From: Gaiella occulta
GTDB taxonomy: Bacteria > Actinomycetota > Thermoleophilia > Gaiellales > Gaiellaceae
NCBI RefSeq assembly: GCF_003351045.1
Contig: NZ_QQZY01000007.1
Span: 62,001-126,000, forward strand
Length of the DNA stretch: 64,000 nucleotides
Reading direction: 5' to 3'
Within the stretch, counting starts at the first letter, position 1; every line of letters starts with the position of its first letter. Below, piece after piece: positions 51,180 through 59,728 of this stretch. The notes below the pieces were generated by a model. The model was given only the letters and a program-made list of their open reading frames with translations, made no database searches and was not told where the DNA came from. The translations under genes were made by a program, and so were the position numbers.

Positions 51180-52904
51180 ATGGACGTCATGGATGAACCC
51201 GAAACCGTGGATGACGGTCCAGGACGCGGACGCGGACGCGCCGCGGAGGCGGGCGCTGGACCCGTGATCTCGGCTTCGGCTTCGGCTTCGCCGGGTGATG
51301 CCCCGCTGGCCGGCTGCGCAGGCGGATCGCCCATGCCGATGCCGGTGGCCGACGGGTTCGCGCCGTACGTGTGGGCGTCGAGCGCGGCGGAGGTCGCTGC
51401 CCGGCACGGCGTGCCGCTCGAGCACGTGCTCAAGTTCGATCAGAACACGCCGCCGCTTCCCGCCGTGCCGCAGGTGCCGCTGGCGCAGAGCTTCGCCCGT
51501 CTCAACGAGTACCCGGACGGGCGGTACCGCGAGCTGCGCGAGGCGGCCGCGGGGTACGTCGGCGAGGGGGTCGGCTGGGAGCAGGTGGTGGTCGGCGCAG
51601 GAGCCGACGACCTGATCCTGCTCTGCGCGCGGACGTTCCTCGGGCCGGGGCGGCGGGCGTCGATCGTCGGGCCCACCTACTCCCTCTACCGCATCGCGAC
51701 CCAGCTCGCAGGCGCAGAGCAGGGAGAAGAGGCCGAAGGTGCCAGCGTGCTGTGGCGCTGCAATCCGAACAACCCCACCGGTGCGGTCGTGCCCGCGCAA
51801 GAGCTCGTGGAGCTCGCGCGGGCGCATCCTGCCGCCGCGGTCGTCGTGGACGAGGCCTACGTCGAGTACGGCGGCGACTCCGTCGTGCCGTGGCTTTCGC
51901 AGGCGCCGAATCTGATCGTGCTGCGTACGCTGTCGAAGGCGTTCGGTCTCGCCGCGTTGCGCGTCGGCTATGCGGTGGCGGCGCCGCAGACGGCCGCGAT
52001 CCTGGAGGCGCGTCGTGCGCCCGCACCGATCGCCGGCCCGGCCGCCAGCATCGCCGCGGCCGCGCTGCGCGATCCGCGGCTCGACGTCGAGCGGGAGGTC
52101 GCAGAGCGCGAGCGCGTGCGGACGGCGCTCGTCGAGGCCGGCTTCGATGCTCCGCCGGTGGCCGGCAACTTCGTGCTGGTGCGCAGCCGCGAGCCGCTCG
52201 GCGAGCGCCTCGAGGAGCAGGGCCTGATCGTGCGGCGCTTCGCCGACGGCATCCGCGTCACGCTGCGCCGCCCGAGCGAGAACGACGTTCTCCTGCGCGC
52301 GCTCGGCGCGCAGCCCGGGCCGGCGCCGGGGCGCGGCGCCACGGTGCTGCGGACGACGACCGAGACGGCGCTGCGGATCACGCTCGACCTCGACGGCACG
52401 GGCAGGGCCCGCGTCTCCACGGGTGTCGGCTTCCTCGACCACCTGCTCACGTTGCTGGCCTTCCATGCCGGCTTCGACCTCGACTGCCTTGCCGGCGGCG
52501 ACCTCGAGGTCGACGAGCATCACACCGTCGAGGACGTGCTCGCCTCGCTCGGCACCGCGCTCGCGCAGGCGCTCGGCGGCCGCGAGGGCGTCGCCCGCTA
52601 CGGCTCCGCCGTCGTGCCGATGGACGAGGCGCGCGCGACCGCCGCAGTCGACCTCGTGCGGCGTCCGCACGCGGAGATAGCGCTCACGTTCAGCGGCGAC
52701 CGGGTCGGCGGCCTGGCGCTGTCGCTGCTGCCGCATGCGCTCGAGCGCTTCACGATGGAGGCGGGCTGCACGGTGCACGTCGAGGCTGCCGGCAAGGACG
52801 ACCACCACGTCGCCGAGGCGGCGTTCAAGGCGCTCGGGCAGGCCTTGCGGCAGGCGGTTGCGGCGGGCGGCGCGGGCATCCGCTCGACGAAGGGCGCCGC
52901 ATGA
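51180..52904 (+). CDS. hisC/hisB: HisC-HisB fusion: histidinol-phosphate aminotransferase plus imidazoleglycerol-phosphate dehydratase
   Basis: 574 residues in one frame with no internal stop. Residues about 55-375 are HisC: 'HVLKFDQNTPPLP', 'RCNPNNPTGAVV', 'VVVDEAYVEYGG' and the PLP lysine K253 in TLSKAFGLAALRVGY. Residues 391-574 are HisB: 'STGVGFLDHLLTLLAFH', 'DEHHTVEDVLASLGTAL', 'VPMDEARATAAVDLVRRPH' and 'KDDHHVAEAAFKAL', with the metal-binding HH pairs. The two catalyse steps 7 and 6. The known HisB fusion of enterobacteria joins a phosphatase instead. HisC seems shortened between QLAGAE and RCNPNN. The first 51 residues are low-complexity with hexanucleotide repeats; ATG 51333 may be the true start. 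Confidence 0.88.
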   Translation: MDVMDEPETVDDGPGRGRGRAAEAGAGPVISASASASPGDAPLAGCAGGSPMPMPVADGFAPYVWASSAAEVAARHGVPLEHVLKFDQNTPPLPAVPQVPLAQSFARLNEYPDGRYRELREAAAGYVGEGVGWEQVVVGAGADDLILLCARTFLGPGRRASIVGPTYSLYRIATQLAGAEQGEEAEGASVLWRCNPNNPTGAVVPAQELVELARAHPAAAVVVDEAYVEYGGDSVVPWLSQAPNLIVLRTLSKAFGLAALRVGYAVAAPQTAAILEARRAPAPIAGPAASIAAAALRDPRLDVEREVAERERVRTALVEAGFDAPPVAGNFVLVRSREPLGERLEEQGLIVRRFADGIRVTLRRPSENDVLLRALGAQPGPAPGRGATVLRTTTETALRITLDLDGTGRARVSTGVGFLDHLLTLLAFHAGFDLDCLAGGDLEVDEHHTVEDVLASLGTALAQALGGREGVARYGSAVVPMDEARATAAVDLVRRPHAEIALTFSGDRVGGLALSLLPHALERFTMEAGCTVHVEAAGKDDHHVAEAAFKALGQALRQAVAAGGAGIRSTKGAA

Positions 52905-52953
52905 GGCTGCGTGCGGACACGCCCACGGCCGCCTCGACCGGGACGGTCGCCCG

Positions 52954-53556
52954 ATGAAGGTCGTCCTCGCCGACTACGGCGCCGGCAACCTGCGCTCTGT
53001 CGTCTCGGCGCTGCGCCGTGCCGGTGCCGCGCCCGAGATCACCATCGACCCGTCCGCCGTCCGCGAGGCGCCGCTTGCGATCATCGCCGGCGTCGGCCAC
53101 GTCGCGAGCGCGGCGCGCGGCCTCGCCGCCGTCGGCCTCGACGATGCGCTGCGCGAGCGCGTCTCCCTCGGCAGGCCGGTACTCGGCATCTGTCTCGGCA
53201 TGCAGATCCTGTTCGAGGAGAGCGAGGAGGGCGGCGCCGGCCTCGGCCTGCTCGCCGGCCCGGTGCGCCGCCTGCGCGCGCGCCGCATCCCGCACATGGG
53301 CTGGAACACGCTGCAGGCGGCGCGCGAGACGGCCTTGCTCGCGGGCGTCGACGGGCAGGACGTCTACTTCGCCCACAGCTTTGCCGCCGTCCCCTCGGAT
53401 CCGGGGCTCGCGGCTGCGACCGTCGATCACGACGGCGCCGTCGTCGCCGCCGTCGAGTCGGGCCCGCTCGCCGGCGTCCAGTTCCACCCCGAGCGGAGCG
53501 GCGCAACCGGTGCCCGCGTCCTCGAGAACGCCCTGGCATGGTCAAGAAGCGTGTGA
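52954..53556 (+). CDS. hisH: Imidazole glycerol phosphate synthase, glutaminase subunit
   Basis: 200 residues. 'LADYGAGNLRSVVSALRRAG' opens the class I glutaminase fold. The nucleophile is in VLGICLGMQILFEES, and the His-Glu pair in GVQFHPERS completes the triad. The oxyanion strand reads IIAGVGH where PGVG is usual. It releases ammonia from glutamine for HisF. It follows hisB by 49 bp and overlaps hisF by 19 bp. Confidence 0.92.
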   Translation: MKVVLADYGAGNLRSVVSALRRAGAAPEITIDPSAVREAPLAIIAGVGHVASAARGLAAVGLDDALRERVSLGRPVLGICLGMQILFEESEEGGAGLGLLAGPVRRLRARRIPHMGWNTLQAARETALLAGVDGQDVYFAHSFAAVPSDPGLAAATVDHDGAVVAAVESGPLAGVQFHPERSGATGARVLENALAWSRSV

Positions 53557-54278
53557 TTCCCTGCCTCGACGTCGCGGGCGGTCGCGTCGTCAAGGGCGTC
53601 AACTTCGTGAACCTGCGCGACATCGGCGATCCCGTCGAGCTCGCCACCCGCTACTCCGAGCTGGGCGCCGACGAGCTCGTGTTTCTCGACATCACGGCCA
53701 CGGTCGAGGGCCGTGGGCCGATCCTCGAGGTGATCGAGCGCTCGGCCGAGGAGCTGTCGATCCCGTTCACCGTCGGCGGCGGCGTCACGGGGCTCGACGA
53801 TGCACGTGCGCTGCTGCGCGCCGGAGCCGACAAGGTCGCCGTCAACCGCGCGGCGTTCGACGATCCGTCGATTCTCACCGGTCTGGCGGACGAGTTCGGC
53901 TCCCAGGCGGTGGTCGTCGCGATCGACGCGCGCGCCGGGGAGGTCGTCACGCATGGAGGCCGTACGCCGCGGGGGCGCGACGCCGTCGACTGGGCCTGCG
54001 AGGCGGTCGACCGCGGAGCGGGGGAGCTCATGCTGACGTCGATCGACGCCGACGGCACGCGAGCCGGGTACGACCTCGCGCTCACCGTCGCCGTCGCCGC
54101 CGCGGTCGACGTGCCGGTCATCGCCTCCGGCGGCGCGGGTGAGACGATCCACCTGGCGCAGGCGTACGATGCCGGCGCCGAGGCGGCGTTGATCGCGTCG
54201 ATTGTGCACGAGCGGCCCGAGCGCCTGCCCGAGCTGAAAGCCGAGCTGAGGGAGATGGGATGGAACGTCCGCGTCTGA
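53538..54278 (+). CDS. hisF: Imidazole glycerol phosphate synthase, cyclase subunit
   Basis: 246 residues, barrel protein. It has '[34 protein letters not shown]' with the catalytic aspartate, '[14 protein letters not shown]', '[14 protein letters not shown]', '[20 protein letters not shown]' (second catalytic aspartate) and 'VIASGGAGE'. It joins ammonia from HisH to the ribonucleotide to give imidazole glycerol phosphate and AICAR. It overlaps hisH and hisIE by 19 bp each, giving tight translational coupling. Confidence 0.94.
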   Translation: MVKKRVIPCLDVAGGRVVKGVNFVNLRDIGDPVELATRYSELGADELVFLDITATVEGRGPILEVIERSAEELSIPFTVGGGVTGLDDARALLRAGADKVAVNRAAFDDPSILTGLADEFGSQAVVVAIDARAGEVVTHGGRTPRGRDAVDWACEAVDRGAGELMLTSIDADGTRAGYDLALTVAVAAAVDVPVIASGGAGETIHLAQAYDAGAEAALIASIVHERPERLPELKAELREMGWNVRV

Positions 54279-54814
54279 TGCCCGCGATCGTCCAGGACGC
54301 GTCGTCGGGGCGGGTGCTCATGCTCGCCTACATGGACGAGGAGGCGCTGCGGCGCACCCGCGAGAGCGGCGAGGCCTGGTTCTGGAGCCGGTCGCGCCAG
54401 GAGCACTGGCACAAGGGCGAGACCTCGGGCTCGACGCTCGCGGTCGAGGAGATCCGGGACGACTGCGACGGCGACGCGCTCCTCCTGCGCGTCCGGCCCG
54501 CCGGCCCGGCCTGCCACACGGGCGCCGAGTCGTGCTTCGCGCCCTGGCTCTGGCGTATCGTGGCCGAGCGGGCGGCGCAGCGCCCCGAGGGCTCGTACGT
54601 CGTCTCGCTGCTCGAGCGCGGCGCCGCGGCCGCCGCGCGGAAGGTCGGCGAGGAGGGTGTCGAGGCTGCCCTCGCCGGAGCCGCCGAGTCGGACGAACGG
54701 CTGGTCGAGGAGCTCGCCGACCTCTGGTTCCACTCCTACGTGCTCCTCGCCGCCCGCGGGCTCGACCCCGATCGGGTCGAGCGGGAGCTGCGCCGGCGCC
54801 ACGAGCGGCGCTGA
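54260..54814 (+). CDS. hisI: Phosphoribosyl-AMP cyclohydrolase/phosphoribosyl-ATP pyrophosphatase fusion
   Basis: 184 residues (HisIE). The HisI part (about 1-100) has '[39 protein letters not shown]', '[16 protein letters not shown]' and '[12 protein letters not shown]', which carry the metal-binding Cys and Asp residues. The HisE part (about 105-184) has '[28 protein letters not shown]' and '[16 protein letters not shown]', the pyrophosphatase helices. The fusion does steps 2 and 3. It is the last gene of the his operon, with the convergent methyltransferase ending 3 bp later. Confidence 0.93.
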   Translation: MERPRLMPAIVQDASSGRVLMLAYMDEEALRRTRESGEAWFWSRSRQEHWHKGETSGSTLAVEEIRDDCDGDALLLRVRPAGPACHTGAESCFAPWLWRIVAERAAQRPEGSYVVSLLERGAAAAARKVGEEGVEAALAGAAESDERLVEELADLWFHSYVLLAARGLDPDRVERELRRRHERR

Positions 54815-54817
54815 CCG

Positions 54818-55513
54818 TCACGCCCGGCGGCCGAGCAGGAGCCCGCGACCGGCGATGCCCTCCGCGTCCCAGCTCGGCTCGAGGCCGGCCGCGATGACGG
54901 CGTCGATCATGGGCTCGGGTGGGAAGAGCCCCAGCTCGTGCACGTCCGTGAACGACTCCGCGCCGGAGGGGGAGGCGACGAGGTACGTGAACACGAGGCG
55001 GGAGACGGTGCCGTCCCGGGACGAGACGCAGGCGCGAGCCACCTTCACGCCGTCGTCCTCGGCGACGTCGAGCGAGACGTGGCCGTCACGCCAGCGCTCG
55101 GGCGTCAGCCAGGGCTCGACGACGAGGAGGCCGCCGTCGGCGACGTGCGCGGCCATGGCCGCGATCGCCGCGCGCATCGCCTCGACCGTCAGCGTGTAGC
55201 CGATGGCGCTGAAGAGGCACGTGACGACGTCGAAGGTCCGCTGCAGGTCGAACGACCGCATGTCGGCAAGATGCAGCGGAACCTCGGGCAGCCGGCGGCG
55301 CGCCCCTTCCAGCAGGTCCGCGCTCGCGTCGAGGCCCTCGACGTCGTAGCGCGCTGCGAAGTGCTCGAGGTGACGGCCGGTGCCACACCCGACGTCGAGC
55401 AGCGTGCGCGCGGCCGGCGTGACGTCGCGGACGATGGCGTCCACCTGCGCCGCCTCGCGCGCGTACTCCTTCCCTCCGTAGATGAGGTCGTAGAGGTCGG
55501 CGGCGGGCAGCAC
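54818..55513 (-). CDS. Class I SAM-dependent methyltransferase
   Basis: 231 residues. 'ADLYDLIYGGKEYAREAAQVDAIVRDVTPAARTLLDVGCGTGRHLEHFA' holds the SAM motif I (LDVGCGTG); 'EGLDASADLLEGARRRLPEVPLHLADMRSFDL' and 'FDVVTCLFSAIGYTL' are motifs II-IV. The substrate is unknown; daunosamine/glycine-type N-methyltransferases look similar. GTG 55513 is chosen because TAGCAT lies 7 nt upstream and the protein then starts at the family-typical position. It converges on hisIE. Confidence 0.85.
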   Translation of the reverse strand: MLPAADLYDLIYGGKEYAREAAQVDAIVRDVTPAARTLLDVGCGTGRHLEHFAARYDVEGLDASADLLEGARRRLPEVPLHLADMRSFDLQRTFDVVTCLFSAIGYTLTVEAMRAAIAAMAAHVADGGLLVVEPWLTPERWRDGHVSLDVAEDDGVKVARACVSSRDGTVSRLVFTYLVASPSGAESFTDVHELGLFPPEPMIDAVIAAGLEPSWDAEGIAGRGLLLGRRA

Positions 55514-55520
55514 GCAGCGG

Positions 55521-55526
55521 ATGCTA
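55521..55526 (-). promoter_or_regulatory. Candidate -10 box for leaderless methyltransferase gene
   Basis: On the minus strand TAGCAT stands 7 nt before GTG 55513, with no Shine-Dalgarno between. The surrounding 156-bp gap to the lysA stop shows no other feature. Confidence 0.5.
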
Positions 55527-55669
55527 ACCCGTATCTCCCACCTGGCGGGGCGCGCGTGCCTTCGAGCAGGACCGGCTGCGGCGCCGGCTGGCAGATCCGG
55601 GCACGTGCTCGCGTTCGCATCCGCGCCCGGCTGCGCCACGCCGGCTCGCTGTCGCGGCGCGAGGCGCGC

Positions 55670-56929
55670 TCAGCCGCGCTCCAGCTCGAGCAGGTCGTCC
55701 ACCGTCTCCCGGCGCCGGATCAGCCGCACCTCGCCGTCCGCCACGAGCACGGCCGCCGGCCGCGTGACGCCGTTGTAGTTGGAGGCCATCGCGAGCGTGT
55801 AGGCGCCCGTCGCCGGGACTGCGAGCAGGTCGCCGCGTCGCGGCGCCGGCAGTGCGACGTCGTCGATGAGCACGTCGCCCGACTCGCAGTGCATGCCCGC
55901 CACGCTCACGACCTCGTCCGCCGGCTCGTCCGCCCGCTGTGCGCTCAGTGCCGTGTAGCGGGCGCCGTACAGCTGCGGCCGAGGATTGTCGGACATGCCG
56001 CCGTCGACCGCCACCCACGTGCGGCCGTCGAGCCGCTTCACCGCTCCGACCCGGTACAGCGTGACGCCGGCCCGTCCGACGAGCGAGCGCCCCGGCTCGA
56101 GCCAGAGCTCGGGCGCCGGCAGAGCCGCCTCGGCGAACGCCGTGCGCGCGGTCGCCGTGGCGGCATCGGCGAGAGCGGCCGCGTCCGCGACACGATCGTC
56201 AGGGTGGTGGCGGATGCCGAAGCCGCCGCCGAGATCCGCCACCCGCGCGCTCCAGCCGAGCGTGTCGCGGCACGAGGCGGCGAACGAGGCGAGGCGCACG
56301 ATCGTCTCCGCCTGCGCGTCGAAGCTCACGAGCTGCGACCCCACGTGCATGTGGAGGCCGAGCACGTCGAGGCCACGCTCGAGCGCGTCGGCGACGAGCG
56401 CGCGCGCCTGCGTGGGTGGGAGGCCGAACTTCGAGCCGTGGTGGCCGGTTCGGATCGCCTCGTGCGTGTCGGCGTCGACGCCGAGCGTGACGCGGACGAG
56501 CACCCGTGTGACGCCGGCCGCGGCTGCCAGCGCCGCCTCGTCGGGCGCGTCGAGCACCACCGTCGCTCCCTCCGCGCCCGCCTCGCGCAGGAACGCCTCG
56601 TCCTTGTTGTTGCCGTGCACGACGATCTCGCCGCCGGTCATCCCGGCGGCGCGGGCGAACGCGAGCTCGCCCGAGGAGGCGACGTCGGCGCCGATGCCCT
56701 CCTCCCGCAGCAGGCGCAGCAGCGCCACATTCGGGAACGCCTTCGTCCCGAAGGCGACGTGCCCGCTGCCGACCGCTCGCGCGAGCGAGCGCGCACGCTC
56801 GCGCACCGTCTCCGCGCAGTAGACGACGAGCGGCGTGCCGTGGCGCTCGGCAAGCGCCGCGGCGGGTGTCCCGCCGAGCGACAGCGTGCCGCCGTGGAGC
56901 GCGGCGCTGACAGGGAGCAGGTCGAGCAT
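55670..56929 (-). CDS. lysA: Diaminopimelate decarboxylase
   Basis: 419 residues, alanine-racemase-fold PLP enzyme. The PLP lysine is in 'HVAFGTKAFPNVALLRLL'; the glycine-rich phosphate loop is 'VADLGGGFGIRH'. 'LWLEPGRSLVGRAG', the catalytic cysteine in MHCESGDVL and 'GAYTLAMASNYNGVTRPAAVLV' complete the site. It makes lysine from meso-diaminopimelate. ATG 56929 has AGGATAGG upstream. It diverges from leuS, sharing the 148-bp region that holds the leuS leader. Confidence 0.92.
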   Translation of the reverse strand: MLDLLPVSAALHGGTLSLGGTPAAALAERHGTPLVVYCAETVRERARSLARAVGSGHVAFGTKAFPNVALLRLLREEGIGADVASSGELAFARAAGMTGGEIVVHGNNKDEAFLREAGAEGATVVLDAPDEAALAAAAGVTRVLVRVTLGVDADTHEAIRTGHHGSKFGLPPTQARALVADALERGLDVLGLHMHVGSQLVSFDAQAETIVRLASFAASCRDTLGWSARVADLGGGFGIRHHPDDRVADAAALADAATATARTAFAEAALPAPELWLEPGRSLVGRAGVTLYRVGAVKRLDGRTWVAVDGGMSDNPRPQLYGARYTALSAQRADEPADEVVSVAGMHCESGDVLIDDVALPAPRRGDLLAVPATGAYTLAMASNYNGVTRPAAVLVADGEVRLIRRRETVDDLLELERG

Positions 56930-56961
56930 GCGCCTATCCTGCCTGTTACGATTCGTCCTGC

Positions 56962-56982
56962 ATGCGGCAGCTTCTTGCATAG
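56962..56982 (+). CDS. Leader peptide MRQLLA upstream of leuS
   Basis: Six codons: ATG CGG CAG CTT CTT GCA, then TAG. CTT is a rare leucine codon in this genome, where CTC and CTG dominate, so a tandem pair is unlikely by chance in such a short ORF. There is no ribosome site, and the TACGAT box 9 nt upstream suggests that translation begins at or near the 5' end. It precedes an intrinsic terminator and the leucyl-tRNA synthetase gene. Confidence 0.6.
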   Translation: MRQLLA

Positions 56983-57024
56983 ACCGGGGAGCGAGCGCGG
57001 CGCGGCCGCGACCGGTTCCCCCTG

Positions 57025-57049
57025 AGCCTCTCCTGCGAGAGGCTTTTTT
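57025..57049 (+). terminator. Intrinsic terminator (attenuator) in the leuS leader
   Basis: AGCCTCTC (57025-57032) pairs perfectly with GAGAGGCT (57037-57044) around a CTGC loop and runs into six T residues (57044-57049). It is the only hairpin in the window with a real T-run. It lies 29 bp before the leuS ATG and after the leader peptide, not after a normal gene end on this strand. Confidence 0.85.
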
Positions 57050-57077
57050 GTTCCCCGAGCAGAATCGGCAGGAGACG

Positions 57078-59525
57078 ATGGAGCGCGACGACACGACGGG
57101 GCACTACGACCCGGGAACGATCGAGGCGAAGTGGCAGCGGGTCTGGGCCGACGAGCGGGCGTTCCACGTCCCGAACCCCGCCCTCGACGAGCTCGAGCGA
57201 GATCGGCGCAAGACCTACGTGCTCGAGATGCTGCCCTACCCCTCCGGCGAGCTGCACATGGGCCACGTCAAGAACTACACGCTCGGCGACGTCGTCACCC
57301 ACGTCCGCCGCCGCATGGGCTACGACGTGCTGCGGCCGATGGGCTACGACGCCTTCGGGCTGCCGTCGGAGAACGCCGCGATCAAGGAGGGCGGGCATCC
57401 GGGCGTGATCACCCGCCGCAACATCGTCGCCATCCGCGAGCAGATGCACCGCATGGGCTGGGCGATCGACTGGGGCCGCGAGGTCTCGACCTGCGAGCCC
57501 GAGTACTACCGCTGGACGCAATGGCTCTTCCTCCGCTTCTTCGAGCGCGGCCTCGCCTACCGCAAGGAGGCGCCGGTCAAGTGGTGCCCGAACGACCAGA
57601 CCGTGCTCGCCAACGAGCAGGTGGTCGACGGCCGCTGCGAGCGCTGCGGCGCCGAGGTCGAGGCGAAGAGCCTCACGCAGTGGTTCTTCAAGATCACCGA
57701 CTACGCCGACGCGCTGCTCGACGAGATGGAGCTGCTCGAGTCCTGGCCCGAGCGCGTGCTGACGATGCAGCGCAACTGGATCGGCCGCTCGCAGGGCGCC
57801 CGCGTCGTCTTCAAGGTGGAGGGCTCCGGCGAGGAGCTTCCCGTCTTCACGACCCGTCCCGACACGCTCTTCGGTGCCACCTTCTTCGTGCTGGCGCCCG
57901 AGCACCCGCTCGTCGAGGAGCTCGTGCGCGGCGGCGGGCACGAGGCCGAGGTGCGCGAGTACGTGCGTCGCGCCGCCTCCCGCTCGGCGGTCGAGCGCGA
58001 GGAGAAGGAGAAGGACGGCGTGTTCACCGGCCGCTTCGCGGTCAACCCGGTCAACGGCGAGACGATCCCGATCTGGGTCGCCGACTACGTGCTGATGGAG
58101 TACGGCACCGGCGCGATCATGGCCGTGCCGGCGCACGACGAGCGCGACCACGCGTTCGCCGAGAAGTACGGGCTCGAGATCCGGCAGGTCGTCGCACCCG
58201 CCGAGGGCGAGGCGGAGCCGGGCGCGTACGTCGCGCACACCGAGCACGAGCGCCTCGTCAACTCGGCGCAGTTCTCGGGAATGCCGGCGCCGCAGGGCAA
58301 GGAGGCGATCGTCGCCTGGCTCGCCGAGCAGGGGCTCGGCGAGCCGACGATCGGCTACCGCCTGCGCGACTGGCTGCTCTCGCGGCAGCGCTACTGGGGC
58401 GCGCCGATCCCGGTCGTCCACTGCGACGCGTGCGGCGTCGTGCCGGTGCCCGACAGCGAGCTCCCGGTCGTGCTGCCGGAGGTCGAGGACTACGTCCCGA
58501 AGGGCCGCTCGCCGCTCGCCGCGGCGGAGGAGTGGGTCGCGACGGCGTGCCCCTCGTGCGGCGCGGCGGCCCGGCGCGAGACCGACACGATGGACACGTT
58601 CGTCGACTCGTCCTGGTACTTCATCCGCTACTGCGACCCGCACAACGACCGAGCGCCGTTCGACCGCGCGATCGCCGACTACTGGCTGCCCGTCAACCAG
58701 TACATCGGCGGCGTCGAGCATGCCGTCCTGCACCTGCTCTACGCGCGCTTCTTCACGAAGGTGATGAACGACATCGGGCTCGTCGGCTTCCGCGAGCCGT
58801 TCGCCCGCCTCTTCACGCAGGGGATGATCCACTACCGCGGCGCCAAGATGTCCAAGTCGAAGGGCAACGTGATCGACCCGAACGCATACATCGAGCGCTT
58901 CGGGGCCGACGCCGTCCGCCTCTACATCCTCTTCATGGGCCCCGCCGACCAGGACATCGAGTGGCAGGACGCGGGCATCGAGGGCATGCACCGCTTCCTG
59001 AAGAAGCTCTGGCGGGCCGTGCTCGAGCAGGCCGGCAAGGAGCGGGCCGAGGCCGCGACGCCGCTCGCCCGCAAGGCGCACGAGACGATCGCCAAGGTGA
59101 CCGACGACGTCGACCGCCGCTTCGTCTTCAACACGCCGATCGCCGCTGTGATGGAGCTCGTGAACGAGCTCGGGCGCGCGCCCGACGACCCGGCGGCGCG
59201 CTTCGCCGCGGAGACGGCGGTCTCCCTGATCCAGCCGTACGCGCCGCACGTCGCCGAGGAGCTGTGGTCGCGGCTCGGCCGCGAGCGGCTGTGGGACGAG
59301 CCGTGGCCGCGGGCCGACCCGGCGCTTCTCGAGCGCGAGACGGTCGAGGTCGTCGTGCAGGTGAACGGCAAGGTGCGCGAGCGCCTGCACGTGCCGCCCG
59401 GCACGGCGAGCGAGGAGCTGCTGGCGCTCGCGCTCGCCTCCGAGCGCGTGCGGGCGCACCTGGACGGCAGGGAGCTGCGCAAGCAGATCGTGGTGCCGGG
59501 CAAGCTCGTCTCGCTGGTCGTGTAG
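57078..59525 (+). CDS. leuS: Leucyl-tRNA synthetase
   Basis: 815 residues, class I synthetase. HMGH (residues 60-63, for HIGH) and KMSKS (590-594) bind ATP. A zinc-ribbon-like CERC and CPSC pair and the CP1 editing domain ('VFTTRPDTLFGATFFVLAPEHPLV', threonine-rich editing motif) lie between them. The C-terminal anticodon domain and the 'VVVQVNGKVRERLHVPPGTASEELLALAL' tail are present. It charges tRNA-Leu and edits mischarged products. AGGAG stands before the ATG. Expression is probably set by the attenuator-like leader just upstream. Confidence 0.96.
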   Translation: MERDDTTGHYDPGTIEAKWQRVWADERAFHVPNPALDELERDRRKTYVLEMLPYPSGELHMGHVKNYTLGDVVTHVRRRMGYDVLRPMGYDAFGLPSENAAIKEGGHPGVITRRNIVAIREQMHRMGWAIDWGREVSTCEPEYYRWTQWLFLRFFERGLAYRKEAPVKWCPNDQTVLANEQVVDGRCERCGAEVEAKSLTQWFFKITDYADALLDEMELLESWPERVLTMQRNWIGRSQGARVVFKVEGSGEELPVFTTRPDTLFGATFFVLAPEHPLVEELVRGGGHEAEVREYVRRAASRSAVEREEKEKDGVFTGRFAVNPVNGETIPIWVADYVLMEYGTGAIMAVPAHDERDHAFAEKYGLEIRQVVAPAEGEAEPGAYVAHTEHERLVNSAQFSGMPAPQGKEAIVAWLAEQGLGEPTIGYRLRDWLLSRQRYWGAPIPVVHCDACGVVPVPDSELPVVLPEVEDYVPKGRSPLAAAEEWVATACPSCGAAARRETDTMDTFVDSSWYFIRYCDPHNDRAPFDRAIADYWLPVNQYIGGVEHAVLHLLYARFFTKVMNDIGLVGFREPFARLFTQGMIHYRGAKMSKSKGNVIDPNAYIERFGADAVRLYILFMGPADQDIEWQDAGIEGMHRFLKKLWRAVLEQAGKERAEAATPLARKAHETIAKVTDDVDRRFVFNTPIAAVMELVNELGRAPDDPAARFAAETAVSLIQPYAPHVAEELWSRLGRERLWDEPWPRADPALLERETVEVVVQVNGKVRERLHVPPGTASEELLALALASERVRAHLDGRELRKQIVVPGKLVSLVV

Positions 59526-59728
59526 CGGCCCGGCGCGGCCCGTGCCAGCGCCGCCGTCTGCGGCGCCGCGCCGGCGCACGCCGGCGCACGCACTTCGACC
59601 TGCTCGCTTCGGGGCCGGGAGAGCCGCGGCCGTAGCGAACGGGTGCTCGCGCGCAGGGCCGCGGCCGCAGCCGCTGTCGCAAAGCGGTCACGAAGGCAGC
59701 ACGGACACGTCACAGCTTCGTTGCCATC
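59526..59728. other. Intergenic region leuS-comEA
   Basis: These 203 bp hold no gene that I can support. Directly after leuS there is a GCGCCG/CGGCGC inverted repeat, possibly a terminator, then a tandem GCCGGCGCAC direct repeat. No clear -10 box or ribosome site is visible before the comEA ATG. Confidence 0.5.

Larger units (their letters stand above)
56947..57049 (+). promoter_or_regulatory. leuS leader: promoter, Leu leader peptide and attenuator
   Basis: TACGAT (56947-56952) lies 9 nt before a six-codon ORF (56962-56982) with two consecutive CTT leucine codons. Its stop is followed by GC-rich, potentially competing stems: ACCGG with CCGGT, and GGGGA (56986-56990) with TCCCC (57017-57021). 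An intrinsic terminator with six Ts comes next. The set has all the parts of ribosome-mediated attenuation: leucine starvation would stall the ribosome on CTT CTT and change folding so that leuS is read. Alternative pairing of GGGGAG with CTCTCC in the terminator's left arm (57028-57033) is possible. Confidence 0.65.

Noticed and set aside
51222-51290. CRISPR-like repeat array
   Set aside because: The repeats are contiguous hexanucleotides without spacers, and no cas gene is present in the window.
56930-57077. T-box riboswitch in the leuS leader
   Set aside because: No T-box consensus, specifier loop or Stem I features are visible, and about 100 nt is too short. A leader peptide with Leu codons explains the terminator better.
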